Below, one piece after another: positions 9,075-16,107 of a DNA stretch of 32,991 nt (its first letter is position 1; each line of letters starts with the position of its first letter). The notes under the pieces are model-generated. The model had not been told where the DNA came from. It did not search any database and saw nothing but the letters and a program-made list of their open reading frames with translations. A program made the translations under genes and the position numbers. Source of the DNA: Citrobacter sp. Awk 4 (GTDB taxonomy: Bacteria > Pseudomonadota > Gammaproteobacteria > Enterobacterales > Enterobacteriaceae); the NCBI RefSeq assembly GCF_028069725.1, contig NZ_JANEWG010000045.1, forward strand, positions 1-32,991. Direction: 5' to 3'.

Positions 9075-10151
9075 ATGAAAACGACGCTGAAGAACCTGAG
9101 CATGGCGCTGATGATGGCCGGAATGGCGATGGGAAGCAGTGCAGTTGCGGCCGACAACAGCGATAAAATTGTGATCGCGCATCGCGGCGCCAGCGGCTAT
9201 TTGCCTGAGCATACGCTGCCAGCTAAAGCGATGGCGTATGCGCAAGGCGCAGATTATCTGGAACAGGATTTGGTGATGACAAAGGACGACCACTTAGTTG
9301 TCCTCCATGACCATTATCTTGACCGGGTTACTGATGTTGCTGAACGTTTTCCGGATCGTGCGCGTAAAGACGGCCGCTACTACGCTATCGACTTCACGCT
9401 GGATGAAATTAAGTCGCTGAAATTTACCGAAGGCTTCGACATTGAAAACGGTAAGAAAGTGCAGACTTATCCGGGGCGTTTCCCGATGGGTAAATCTGAT
9501 TTCCGTGTTCATACCTTTGAAGAAGAGATCGAGTTTGTTCAGGGCTTGAATCACTCCACCGGTAAAAACATCGGTATTTATCCAGAAATGAAAGCACCGT
9601 GGTTCCATCACCAGGAAGGGAAGGACATCGCGGCGAAGACGCTGGAAGTGCTGAAAAAGTACGGTTACACCGGTAAGAAGGATAACGTCTATTTGCAGTG
9701 TTTTGATGTTGCGGAACTGAAGCGCATCAAACACGAGCTGGAACCGAAAATGGGGATGGATCTCAACCTGGTTCAGCTGATTGCGTACACTGACTGGAAC
9801 GAAACACAGCAGAAACAGGCGGACGGCAGTTGGGTTAATTACAACTACGACTGGATGTTTAAGCCAGGTGCTATGAAGCAAGTCGCGGAATATGCTGATG
9901 GCATCGGCCCTGACTACCATATGCTGGTTGACGAAAAGTCTAAGAAAGGGAATATCCAGCTAACCGGTATGGTACAGGACGCCCATCAGAATAAGATGGT
10001 GGTGCATCCTTATACCGTCCGTGCTGACCAGCTCCCGGACTATACGACTGACGTAAACCAGCTTTACGACATTCTGTATAACCAGGCTGGTGTTGACGGG
10101 TTGTTCACCGACTTCCCGGATAAAGCGGTCATGTTCCTGAATAAAAAATAA
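9075..10151 (+). CDS. glpQ: GlpQ, periplasmic glycerophosphodiester phosphodiesterase
   Basis: This 358-residue GDPD-family enzyme equals E. coli GlpQ in length. A signal peptide of about 26 residues ends AVA before ADNSDK. The GDPD hallmark IAHRGASGYLPEHT follows at about residue 35, then EQDLVMTKDDHLVVLHD with the metal-binding Glu/Asp and second catalytic His. It hydrolyses deacylated phospholipid headgroup diesters to glycerol-3-phosphate plus alcohol in the periplasm, using calcium. The product is the GlpT substrate, explaining the tight glpTQ operon. The ribosome binding site GGGAG lies inside the glpT 3' end. Confidence 0.97.
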   Translation: MKTTLKNLSMALMMAGMAMGSSAVAADNSDKIVIAHRGASGYLPEHTLPAKAMAYAQGADYLEQDLVMTKDDHLVVLHDHYLDRVTDVAERFPDRARKDGRYYAIDFTLDEIKSLKFTEGFDIENGKKVQTYPGRFPMGKSDFRVHTFEEEIEFVQGLNHSTGKNIGIYPEMKAPWFHHQEGKDIAAKTLEVLKKYGYTGKKDNVYLQCFDVAELKRIKHELEPKMGMDLNLVQLIAYTDWNETQQKQADGSWVNYNYDWMFKPGAMKQVAEYADGIGPDYHMLVDEKSKKGNIQLTGMVQDAHQNKMVVHPYTVRADQLPDYTTDVNQLYDILYNQAGVDGLFTDFPDKAVMFLNKK

Positions 10152-10174
10152 CGGCTCGCGCGAATAGCGCATCG

Positions 10175-10225
10175 AAACTGCACCCCAAAGGTGGAAAGTC
10201 CACTGAGTAAGGTGCAGTTTTTTTT
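10175..10225 (+). terminator. Strong terminator of glpTQ with branched stem
   Basis: AAACTGCACC (10175-10184) pairs with GGTGCAGTTT (10211-10220). The T tract runs 10218-10225, eight consecutive T. An inner hairpin, GTGGA (10191-10195) with TCCAC (10199-10203), sits within the loop. It begins about 25 bases after the glpQ stop and is a convincing Rho-independent terminator. Confidence 0.85.
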
Positions 10226-10348
10226 ACTCAAATGTTGCTAATGAATTCTCTGAGCTAGCGGGAAGGCTGTCATCATTTGAAAAGTATTCGGGTTATGAAT
10301 GAAGTGAATTATGGCGACGATCTGGCGTTTTACGCAGAAATCCACTAT

Positions 10349-10393
10349 TCAGCACGAATATCTTAAGATTTACTTAACTTAAACATTTATATT
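10349..10393 (+). promoter_or_regulatory. Candidate mar/sox/rob box and inaA promoter
   Basis: Bases 10349-10368 match the marbox consensus AYNGCACNNWNNRYYAAAYN at about 10 of 14 defined positions, including an intact GCAC. A -10-like TATATT lies at 10388-10393, so the box would overlap the -35 region as at class II promoters. E. coli inaA is known to be induced by MarA, SoxS, Rob and weak acids such as salicylate. Between the glpQ terminator and this site (10226-10348) I see nothing I can name. Confidence 0.5.
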
Positions 10394-10436
10394 ATTGCCT
10401 GAAATATTATCGGGTCAGAATAACGGGCGGTAGGGT

Positions 10437-11087
10437 ATGACATTGTCAGCAACACACAACGAATTTGAGCGCTGGTGGGCAACGGAAGGCGATTGGGTCG
10501 AAGAACCTAACTACCGTCGTAATGGGATGAGTGGTGTGCAGTGCGTGGAGCGTAACGGCAAGAAAGTCTATGTTAAACGCATGACCCAACACCTTTTCCA
10601 CTCTGTCCGTTATCCTTTTGGTCGCCCGACCATTGTTCGTGAAATCGCGGTAATTAAAGAGTTGAAAAGCGCGGGCGTTATCGTGCCTGAGATAATCTAC
10701 GGCGAAGCGACAAAAGTGGAAGGTGAGTGGCGTGCGCTGCTGGTCACCGAAGATATGGCGGGGTTTATCAGTATTGCTGACTGGTATCATCAACATGCCG
10801 AGACGCCGTATCCTGATGATGTGCGTGAAGCCATGCTGAAAGCCGTGGCTGTTGCCTTTAAAAAGATGCACAGCGTGAATCGCCAACATGGCTGCTGTTA
10901 CGTTCGTCATATCTACGTGAAAACGGAAGGTACGGTGGAGGCCGGTTTCCTGGATCTCGAAAAAAGCCGCCGTCGTTTACGTCGCCATAAAGCGGCTAAT
11001 CATGATTTTTCACAGCTGGAAAAGTACCTTGATCCGATCCCGAAAGCGGACTGGGAGCAAGTAAAAGCGCATTACTACGCGCTGTAA
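10437..11087 (+). CDS. inaA: InaA, acid/salicylate-inducible Kdo/WaaP-like kinase-fold protein
   Basis: This 216-residue protein equals E. coli InaA in length and is highly similar throughout. It belongs to the lipopolysaccharide kinase (Kdo/WaaP) kinase-like family. A Lys-containing strand (GKKVYVKRM), an HGCCYVRHIYV segment resembling a kinase catalytic loop, and FLDLEKSRRR resembling a metal-binding loop are visible. Its substrate is not established to my knowledge. ATG at 10437 follows a G-rich GGTAGGG. Its stop is only six bases from the end of the convergent yfaE gene. Confidence 0.93.
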   Translation: MTLSATHNEFERWWATEGDWVEEPNYRRNGMSGVQCVERNGKKVYVKRMTQHLFHSVRYPFGRPTIVREIAVIKELKSAGVIVPEIIYGEATKVEGEWRALLVTEDMAGFISIADWYHQHAETPYPDDVREAMLKAVAVAFKKMHSVNRQHGCCYVRHIYVKTEGTVEAGFLDLEKSRRRLRRHKAANHDFSQLEKYLDPIPKADWEQVKAHYYAL

Positions 11088-11093
11088 CGCGCA

Positions 11094-11348
11094 CTACATT
11101 TCAAGTTCGATATCGCCTCTTGCCTTGCAACAGCAGGGCAAGATTTCCCCCGGTTGAACAAAGGCCAGGGGCTCAGCAATCCAGTCAACCTGACCTGCGA
11201 CCAGTCGAATTCGGCAAGAACCGCAATAACCTTCCCGGCACTGATACTCCACGTTGACGTTATGCGATTCGAGCGCGGTAAGTAGAGAAGGGTGTTCATC
11301 CTGGCACAGCAACTGTGTGCCAGTGATGCGAAGCGTAACACGTCCCAT
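11094..11348 (-). CDS. yfaE: YfaE, [2Fe-2S] ferredoxin for NrdB cofactor maintenance
   Basis: This 84-residue plant-type ferredoxin is the same size as E. coli YfaE. Cys37, Cys42 and Cys45 (CREGYCGSC) and a Cys in PCCC (72-74) ligate the [2Fe-2S] cluster. It reduces the diferric centre of NrdB, helping assemble and regenerate the tyrosyl radical (known for E. coli). The start overlaps the nrdB stop by one base (TGATG), so it is probably co-translated as the third gene of nrdA-nrdB-yfaE. Confidence 0.95.
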   Translation of the reverse strand: MGRVTLRITGTQLLCQDEHPSLLTALESHNVNVEYQCREGYCGSCRIRLVAGQVDWIAEPLAFVQPGEILPCCCKARGDIELEM

Positions 11349-12478
11349 CAGAGCTGGAAGTTGCTCAGGTCGTCGGTGTCGACTTCGGCGTCGATCTGCC
11401 CGACCAGGTAAGAGCTGACTTCGACTTCCTGCGGCGCAACCTGCACGTTATCAGAGACCAGCCAGGTGTTGATCCAGGGGATCGGGTTTGAACGCGTTTT
11501 AAAGGGCAGATCCAGGCCAACCGCCTGCATACGAATATTGGTGATGTACTCGACGTACTGGCACAAAATATCTTTATTCAGGCCGATCATTGAGCCGTCG
11601 CGGAACAGATAATCCGCCCACTCTTTTTCCTGCTGAGCGGCCAGCACAAACAGGTCATAACACTCTTGCTGACACTCCTGGGCAATTTCCGCCATTTCCG
11701 GATCGTCGACACCGCTGCGCAGCAGGTTCAGCATGTGCTGAGTGCCGGTCAGATGCAGCGCTTCATCGCGGGCGATCAGGCGAATGATTTTGGCGTTGCC
11801 TTCCATCAATTTGCGTTCTGCGAAGGCAAAAGAGCAGGCAAAGCTGACATAGAAACGGATGGCTTCCAGCGCGTTAACGCTCATCAGGCACAGGTACAGC
11901 TGCTTTTTCAGCGCGCGCAGGTTCACCGTGACGGTTTTGCCGTTGACGTTGTGGGTGCCTTCGCCCAGCAGATGCCAGTAGCTGGTCATTTCAATCAATT
12001 CATCGTAGTAATGCGAAATACCTTCCGCACGTTTCTGAATCTGCTCGTTAGTGACGATGTCGTCAAAAACAACGGCCGGCTCGTTAACGATATTACGAAT
12101 AATATGGGTGTACGAACGGGAGTGGATCGTCTCGGAGAAGGCCCATGTTTCTACCCAGGTTTCCAGCTCAGGAATGGAGATGAGCGGCAGGAGCGCCACG
12201 TTTGGGCTGCGTCCCTGGATAGAATCCAGCAATGTCTGATACTTCAGGTTGCTGATAAAAATATGTTTTTCGTGATCGGGTAAGGACTGGTAGTCGATAC
12301 GATCGCGAGAAACGTCAACTTCTTCCGGACGCCAGAAAAAAGAGAGCTGCTTTTCGATCAGCTTTTCGAAGATGTCATATTTTTGCTGATCGTAGCGTGC
12401 CACGTTGACCGGCTGACCGAAAAACATCGGCTCTTTAAGCTGGTCGTTTTTCGTCTGTGAAAAGGTGGTGTATGCCAT
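11348..12478 (-). CDS. nrdB: NrdB, class Ia ribonucleotide reductase beta (R2) subunit
   Basis: This 376-residue R2 protein matches E. coli NrdB in length. Metal ligands Asp85, Glu116 and His119 and the radical Tyr123 (counting Met1) are all present, followed by the second-half ligands in ARDEALH. The C-terminal tail ending [11 protein letters not shown] is the peptide that docks into NrdA. It stores the tyrosyl radical needed for aerobic ribonucleoside diphosphate reduction. I chose ATG at 12478, where the protein starts [10 protein letters not shown] with AGGACT as ribosome binding site; the upstream in-frame extension runs into REP sequence. Confidence 0.98.
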   Translation of the reverse strand: MAYTTFSQTKNDQLKEPMFFGQPVNVARYDQQKYDIFEKLIEKQLSFFWRPEEVDVSRDRIDYQSLPDHEKHIFISNLKYQTLLDSIQGRSPNVALLPLISIPELETWVETWAFSETIHSRSYTHIIRNIVNEPAVVFDDIVTNEQIQKRAEGISHYYDELIEMTSYWHLLGEGTHNVNGKTVTVNLRALKKQLYLCLMSVNALEAIRFYVSFACSFAFAERKLMEGNAKIIRLIARDEALHLTGTQHMLNLLRSGVDDPEMAEIAQECQQECYDLFVLAAQQEKEWADYLFRDGSMIGLNKDILCQYVEYITNIRMQAVGLDLPFKTRSNPIPWINTWLVSDNVQVAPQEVEVSSYLVGQIDAEVDTDDLSNFQL

Positions 12479-12504
12479 TGAAGTAAGTCCTGTAAGAGTG
12501 TAAT

Positions 12505-12587
12505 GCCGGGTGGCGCTTTGCTTACCCGGCCTACAACGCCTCGAAATGTTTTGTAGGCCGGATAAGGCGTTTACGCCGCCATCCAGC
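12505..12587. repeat. REP pair (BIME) in the nrdA-nrdB intergenic region
   Basis: Two palindromic units typical of enterobacterial REP elements face each other. One is 12505-12536 (GCCGGGTGGCG...ACCCGGCCTACAA). The other is 12551-12587 (TTGTAGGCCGGATAAGGCG...GCCATCCAGC). The inner arms GGCCTACAA and TTGTAGGCC are exact reverse complements. In operons such repeats stabilise upstream mRNA or alter relative expression; here they separate nrdA from nrdB. Confidence 0.9.
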
Positions 12588-12600
12588 AAAAGGCAAATAA

Positions 12601-14886
12601 TTAAATCTTACATGCGCCGCTTTCGCAGCCGTCGTCCTGAATAGAAGGTGCCAGATCGTCCTGCGCATCTTCTGCACCGTCACGCGTGTTGTGATAGTAC
12701 AGCGTTTTTACGCCAAATTTATAGGCGGTCAGCAGGTCTTTCAACAACTGTTGCATCGGCACTTTCCCTGACGGGAAGCGCGTCGGGTCATAGTTGGTAT
12801 TGGCGGAAATCGCCTGATCGATAAATTTCTGCATGATGCCGACCAGTTGCAGGTAACCGTCGTTATTCGGCATTTCCCACAGCAGCTCATACGCGTCTTT
12901 CAGCGACTCATAATCAGGCACCACCTGGCGCAGAACGCCATCCTTCGAGGCCTTGATACTGACATGACCGCGCGGCGGCTCAATGCCGTTGGTGGCATTG
13001 GAGATCTGCGAAGAGGTCTCGGACGGCATCAGGGCTGAAAGCGTGGAGTTACGCAGACCAAAGGTCTTGATGGACTCACGCAGCGTTTCCCAGTCAAGAT
13101 GCAGCGGTTCGTTGGCGACCGCGTCGAGATCTTTCTTATAGGTGTCGATCGGCAGGATCCCTTGCGCGTAGGTAGTTTCGTTAAACCACGGGCAGGCGCC
13201 TTGCTCTTTCGCCAGTTCATTAGAGGCTTTCAGCAGGTAATACTGAATGGCTTCAAACGTTTTGTGCGTCAGGTTATTGGCGCTGCCGTCAGAGTAACGT
13301 TTGCCGTTTTTCGCCAGCCAGTAGGCGAAGTTGATCACACCAATACCGAGCGTACGACGACCCATCGCACCGCGTTTGGCGGCTGGGATCGGGTAGTCCT
13401 GATAGTCCAGCAGCGCATCCAGCGCACGAACGGCCAGTACGGCAAGCTCTTCCAGTTCATCCAGGCTATTGATTGCACCCAGATTGAACGCGGAAAGGGT
13501 ACACAGCGCAATTTCACCGTTCTCATCGTTGACGTCAGTCAGCGGCTTGGTCGGCAGTGCGATTTCCAGACACAGGTTAGACTGGCGTACCGGCGCAACC
13601 TGAGGATCAAACGGGCTGTGAGTGTTGCAGTGGTCGACGTTCTGAATATAGATACGGCCTGTAGAAGCACGCTCCTGCATCATCAGGGAGAACAACTCAA
13701 CGGCCTTAACACGTTGCTTACGGATGCTGTCATCTTTTTCGTACTGGGTGTACAGGCGTTCAAATTCATCCTGATCGGCGAAGAAAGCATCGTACAGACC
13801 CGGGACGTCAGACGGACTGAACAGGGTAATGTCTTCGCCCTTCAGCAGACGGGTATACATCAGTTTGTTGATCTGTACGCCGTAGTCCATGTGACGCACG
13901 CGGTTGCCTTCAACGCCACGGTTGTTTTTCAGCACCAGCAGGCTTTCGACTTCCAGATGCCACATCGGGTAGAACAGCGTTGCCGCACCGCCACGCACGC
14001 CGCCCTGAGAGCAGGATTTCACTGCCGTCTGGAAGTGTTTGTAGAACGGGATGCAACCGGTGTGGAATGCTTCACCGCCGCGAATCGGGCTGCCCAGCGC
14101 ACGGATGCGACCGGCGTTGATACCGATACCAGCACGCTGGGAGACGTATTTCACAATGGCGCTGGAAGTCGCATTGATGGAGTCCAGGCTGTCGCCGCAC
14201 TCGATCAGCACACAGGAGCTGAACTGACGTGTCGGGGTACGCACGCCCGACATGATCGGCGTAGGCAGAGAAATCTTGAACGTGGAGACCGCGTCGTAAA
14301 AACGTTTGACGTATTGAAGACGGGTTTCACGCGGATAGTTAGAGAACAGGCACGCCGCGACCAGAATATAGAGGAATTGCGCGCTTTCGTAGATTTCACC
14401 GGTGACGCGGTTTTGTACCAGGTATTTACCTTCTAACTGCTTTACGGCGGCGTAGGAGAAAGTCATATCGCGATCATGCACGATAAACGAATCCATCTGC
14501 TTGAACTCTTCTTCCGTGTAGTCTTCCAGCAGATGATTGTCGTATTTACCCATCTCAACCATTTTAGTCACATGGTCGAACAGTTTGGGCGGTTCAAACT
14601 CACCGTATGCTTTCTTACGCAGATGGAAGATCGCCAGACGCGCAGCCAGATACTGATAATCCGGTGCGTCGCGCGAGATCAGGTCCGCTGCAGCTTTGAT
14701 GATCGTTTCGTGAATATCGGAGGTCTTGATACCGTCGTAAAATTGAATGTGAGAGCGCAGTTCAACCTGAGAAATCGATACGTTATTCAGCCCTTCTGCC
14801 GCCCAATCCAGAACTCGGTGGATTTTGTCGAGATTGATGCGCTCTGTACTACCATCACGCTTTGTCACCAGCAGACTCTGATTCAT
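12601..14886 (-). CDS. nrdA: NrdA, class Ia ribonucleoside-diphosphate reductase alpha (R1) subunit
   Basis: This 761-residue R1 protein matches E. coli NrdA residue for residue in length. An N-terminal ATP-cone (about 5-95) for overall activity regulation starts [18 protein letters not shown]. The barrel contains [12 protein letters not shown] (Cys225), NLCLEIALP (Cys439 and Glu441) and ALCTLSAFN (Cys462). The C-terminal redox-shuttle pair is Cys754 and Cys759 (CESGACKI). It reduces ribonucleoside diphosphates using the NrdB radical and thioredoxin or glutaredoxin. ATG at 14886 has CAGGT six bases upstream. It is first in nrdA-nrdB-yfaE. Confidence 0.98.
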   Translation of the reverse strand: MNQSLLVTKRDGSTERINLDKIHRVLDWAAEGLNNVSISQVELRSHIQFYDGIKTSDIHETIIKAAADLISRDAPDYQYLAARLAIFHLRKKAYGEFEPPKLFDHVTKMVEMGKYDNHLLEDYTEEEFKQMDSFIVHDRDMTFSYAAVKQLEGKYLVQNRVTGEIYESAQFLYILVAACLFSNYPRETRLQYVKRFYDAVSTFKISLPTPIMSGVRTPTRQFSSCVLIECGDSLDSINATSSAIVKYVSQRAGIGINAGRIRALGSPIRGGEAFHTGCIPFYKHFQTAVKSCSQGGVRGGAATLFYPMWHLEVESLLVLKNNRGVEGNRVRHMDYGVQINKLMYTRLLKGEDITLFSPSDVPGLYDAFFADQDEFERLYTQYEKDDSIRKQRVKAVELFSLMMQERASTGRIYIQNVDHCNTHSPFDPQVAPVRQSNLCLEIALPTKPLTDVNDENGEIALCTLSAFNLGAINSLDELEELAVLAVRALDALLDYQDYPIPAAKRGAMGRRTLGIGVINFAYWLAKNGKRYSDGSANNLTHKTFEAIQYYLLKASNELAKEQGACPWFNETTYAQGILPIDTYKKDLDAVANEPLHLDWETLRESIKTFGLRNSTLSALMPSETSSQISNATNGIEPPRGHVSIKASKDGVLRQVVPDYESLKDAYELLWEMPNNDGYLQLVGIMQKFIDQAISANTNYDPTRFPSGKVPMQQLLKDLLTAYKFGVKTLYYHNTRDGAEDAQDDLAPSIQDDGCESGACKI

Positions 14887-14923
14887 GTTTTACCTGTCCG
14901 TGAAAGAAAAAATATCCCCTGGC

Positions 14924-14953
14924 TTATCCACTTGTGACTAACTCTGTGGATAA
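14924..14953. promoter_or_regulatory. Two inverted DnaA boxes upstream of nrdA
   Basis: TTATCCACT (14924-14932, one mismatch from TTATCCACA) and TGTGGATAA (14945-14953, a perfect box on the other strand) face each other 12 bases apart. They lie 38-67 bases upstream of the nrdA start. DnaA is a known regulator of E. coli nrdAB, linking dNTP synthesis to replication. Confidence 0.8.
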
Positions 14954-15001
14954 ATACTATATGTAGGGGTTGGGTGTTAAAAGAAACGCTATATGGTGAG
15001 T
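14954..15001. promoter_or_regulatory. Pair of NrdR boxes upstream of nrdA
   Basis: Two 16-base segments resemble the NrdR palindrome ACACWATATATWGTGT. They are 14954-14969 (core CTATATGTAG) and 14986-15001 (core CTATATGGTG). Their centres are 32 bases apart, about three helical turns, as required for cooperative NrdR-dATP binding. The outer box overlaps the candidate -10 of nrdA, consistent with repression. Confidence 0.7.
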
Positions 15002-15029
15002 ATTCTAGTAGGGATTCTTTTCAGTACAA
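15002..15029 (-). promoter_or_regulatory. Candidate nrdA promoter
   Basis: On the minus strand TTGTAC (15024-15029) and TAGAAT (15002-15007) are separated by 16 bases. The predicted start near 14995 gives a leader of about 110 bases, close to what I recall for E. coli nrdA. A second possible -10, TATAGT, lies closer to the gene, so the assignment is not certain. The remaining nrdA-ubiG gap (15030-15168) holds short direct repeats, A tracts and no gene I can support. Confidence 0.5.
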
Positions 15030-15168
15030 GAGTTGATTTTGAGGTTAAATTGAGGTTGCAAAAGGGTAAGAAACGCTAAGTGCGCGTCTTATAAGGCCTG
15101 GAGGCCATGTCAATAATTCGCAAAAAAAAATGAAAATTTGATCGAGTGCTGATTTCTTCGACTAAGAA

Positions 15169-15201
15169 AAAGATTGCGCCTTGTGATGCAGCGCAATCTT
15201 T
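15169..15201 (-). terminator. Rho-independent terminator of ubiG
   Basis: AAAGATTGCGC (15169-15179) and GCGCAATCTTT (15191-15201) form an 11-bp stem. Read on the minus strand the hairpin runs into TTTTTCTTAG, a good U tract, about 20 bases beyond the ubiG stop. Confidence 0.85.
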
Positions 15202-15220
15202 ATAAGCAGAACTGATGATG

Positions 15221-15949
15221 TCAGTCGTTTTTTGCCGTTGTATGCAACATATAGTTAACATCAACGCCTGGGCCTAATTTGAACGAATTGGTGATCGGGT
15301 TGTAGTGCAAACCGGTCATGTGGCGTTCTTTGAGGTCAGTTTGATCAACCCAGCTTAACAGTTCAGCAGGCTTGATGAATTTTTTCACATCGTGCGTGCC
15401 TTTGGGCACCATGCGCAAAATATACTCAGCGCCGACAACGGCCATTAACCAGGATTTCCCGTTGCGATTGAGCGTGGAGAAAAAGACGTCGCCGCCGGGT
15501 TTCACTAACTGCGCGCACGCTCTGACGACCGATTGCGGATCAGGGACATGTTCCAGCATTTCCATACAGGTGACGACATCGTACTGATGCGCATGTTTCG
15601 CCGCGTGTTCCTCAACGGTTTCCTGCACGTATTCCACCTGGATACCGCTTTCCAGCGCATGCAACTTTGCCACCTGCAGCGGCTCAAAACCCATATCGAG
15701 ACCGGTGACCGTTGCGCCTTCACGCGCCATGCTCTCTGCCAGAATGCCTCCGCCACAACCGACATCGAGCACCTTTTTACCAAACAGGCCGCCTGAGCGC
15801 CCGGTGATGTAGCCCAGTCGCAAAGGATTGATGCGGTGCAGAGGCTTAAATTCTCCCTCAAGATCCCACCAGCGCGACGCGACTGCTTCAAACTTGGCAA
15901 TTTCGTCATGGTCAACGTTGTGGGCTACCGGGGGTTTTTCGGCATTCAT
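15221..15949 (-). CDS. ubiG: UbiG, ubiquinone biosynthesis O-methyltransferase
   Basis: This 242-residue SAM-dependent methyltransferase is two residues longer than E. coli UbiG (a slightly different C-terminal end, TTAKND). SAM motif I is VLDVGCGGG (residues 60-68), followed by [10 protein letters not shown] and the [10 protein letters not shown] motif. UbiG performs both O-methylation steps of ubiquinone synthesis. The ATG at 15949 has TAAGGAG about 11 bases upstream. It is transcribed alone, divergent from gyrA. In E. coli the autotransporter gene yfaL follows it; here nrdA's regulatory region follows directly. Confidence 0.96.
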   Translation of the reverse strand: MNAEKPPVAHNVDHDEIAKFEAVASRWWDLEGEFKPLHRINPLRLGYITGRSGGLFGKKVLDVGCGGGILAESMAREGATVTGLDMGFEPLQVAKLHALESGIQVEYVQETVEEHAAKHAHQYDVVTCMEMLEHVPDPQSVVRACAQLVKPGGDVFFSTLNRNGKSWLMAVVGAEYILRMVPKGTHDVKKFIKPAELLSWVDQTDLKERHMTGLHYNPITNSFKLGPGVDVNYMLHTTAKND

Positions 15950-15983
15950 GGGTGCTTCTACTCCTTATTTAGCAAGACGAATG

Positions 15984-16011
15984 AGTATATCAGCCTGACG
16001 GGATGAATAAA
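15984..16011 (-). promoter_or_regulatory. Candidate ubiG promoter
   Basis: On the minus strand TTTATT (16006-16011) and TATACT (15984-15989) are spaced by 16 bases, giving a start about 30 bases upstream of the ubiG ATG. The -10 is good and the -35 weak. Confidence 0.5.
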
Positions 16012-16033
16012 GCCTCTCAAGGAGGCAATCCAT

Positions 16034-16063
16034 TTACCTGTATTAGCGTGGTTGTGTTATAAT
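16034..16063 (+). promoter_or_regulatory. gyrA promoter
   Basis: A perfect TATAAT lies at 16058-16063, with a poor -35 (TTACCT at 16034-16039, 18-base spacing). A consensus -10 with a poor -35 fits the relaxation-stimulated gyrase promoters known in E. coli. The leader would be about 38 bases. Confidence 0.7.
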
Positions 16064-16107
16064 TTGCGACCTTTGAATCCGGGAAACAGTAGAGGGATAG
16101 CGGTTAG

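Noticed and set aside
10175..10220. ACTGCACCCC arms after glpQ as remnant inverted repeats of an IS3-type element
   Set aside because: The arms are only 25 bases apart with no transposase remnant or target duplication and end in a T tract, so a terminator explains them better.
13099..14436. A 445-codon open frame antisense to nrdA
   Set aside because: It lies wholly inside nrdA, has no recognisable domain, and long antisense frames are expected from the biased codon use of highly expressed genes.
15100..15140. A-rich tract downstream of ubiG as a replication or integration site
   Set aside because: There is no repeat array, tRNA or integrase nearby; it is a simple AT-rich stretch upstream of nrdA.
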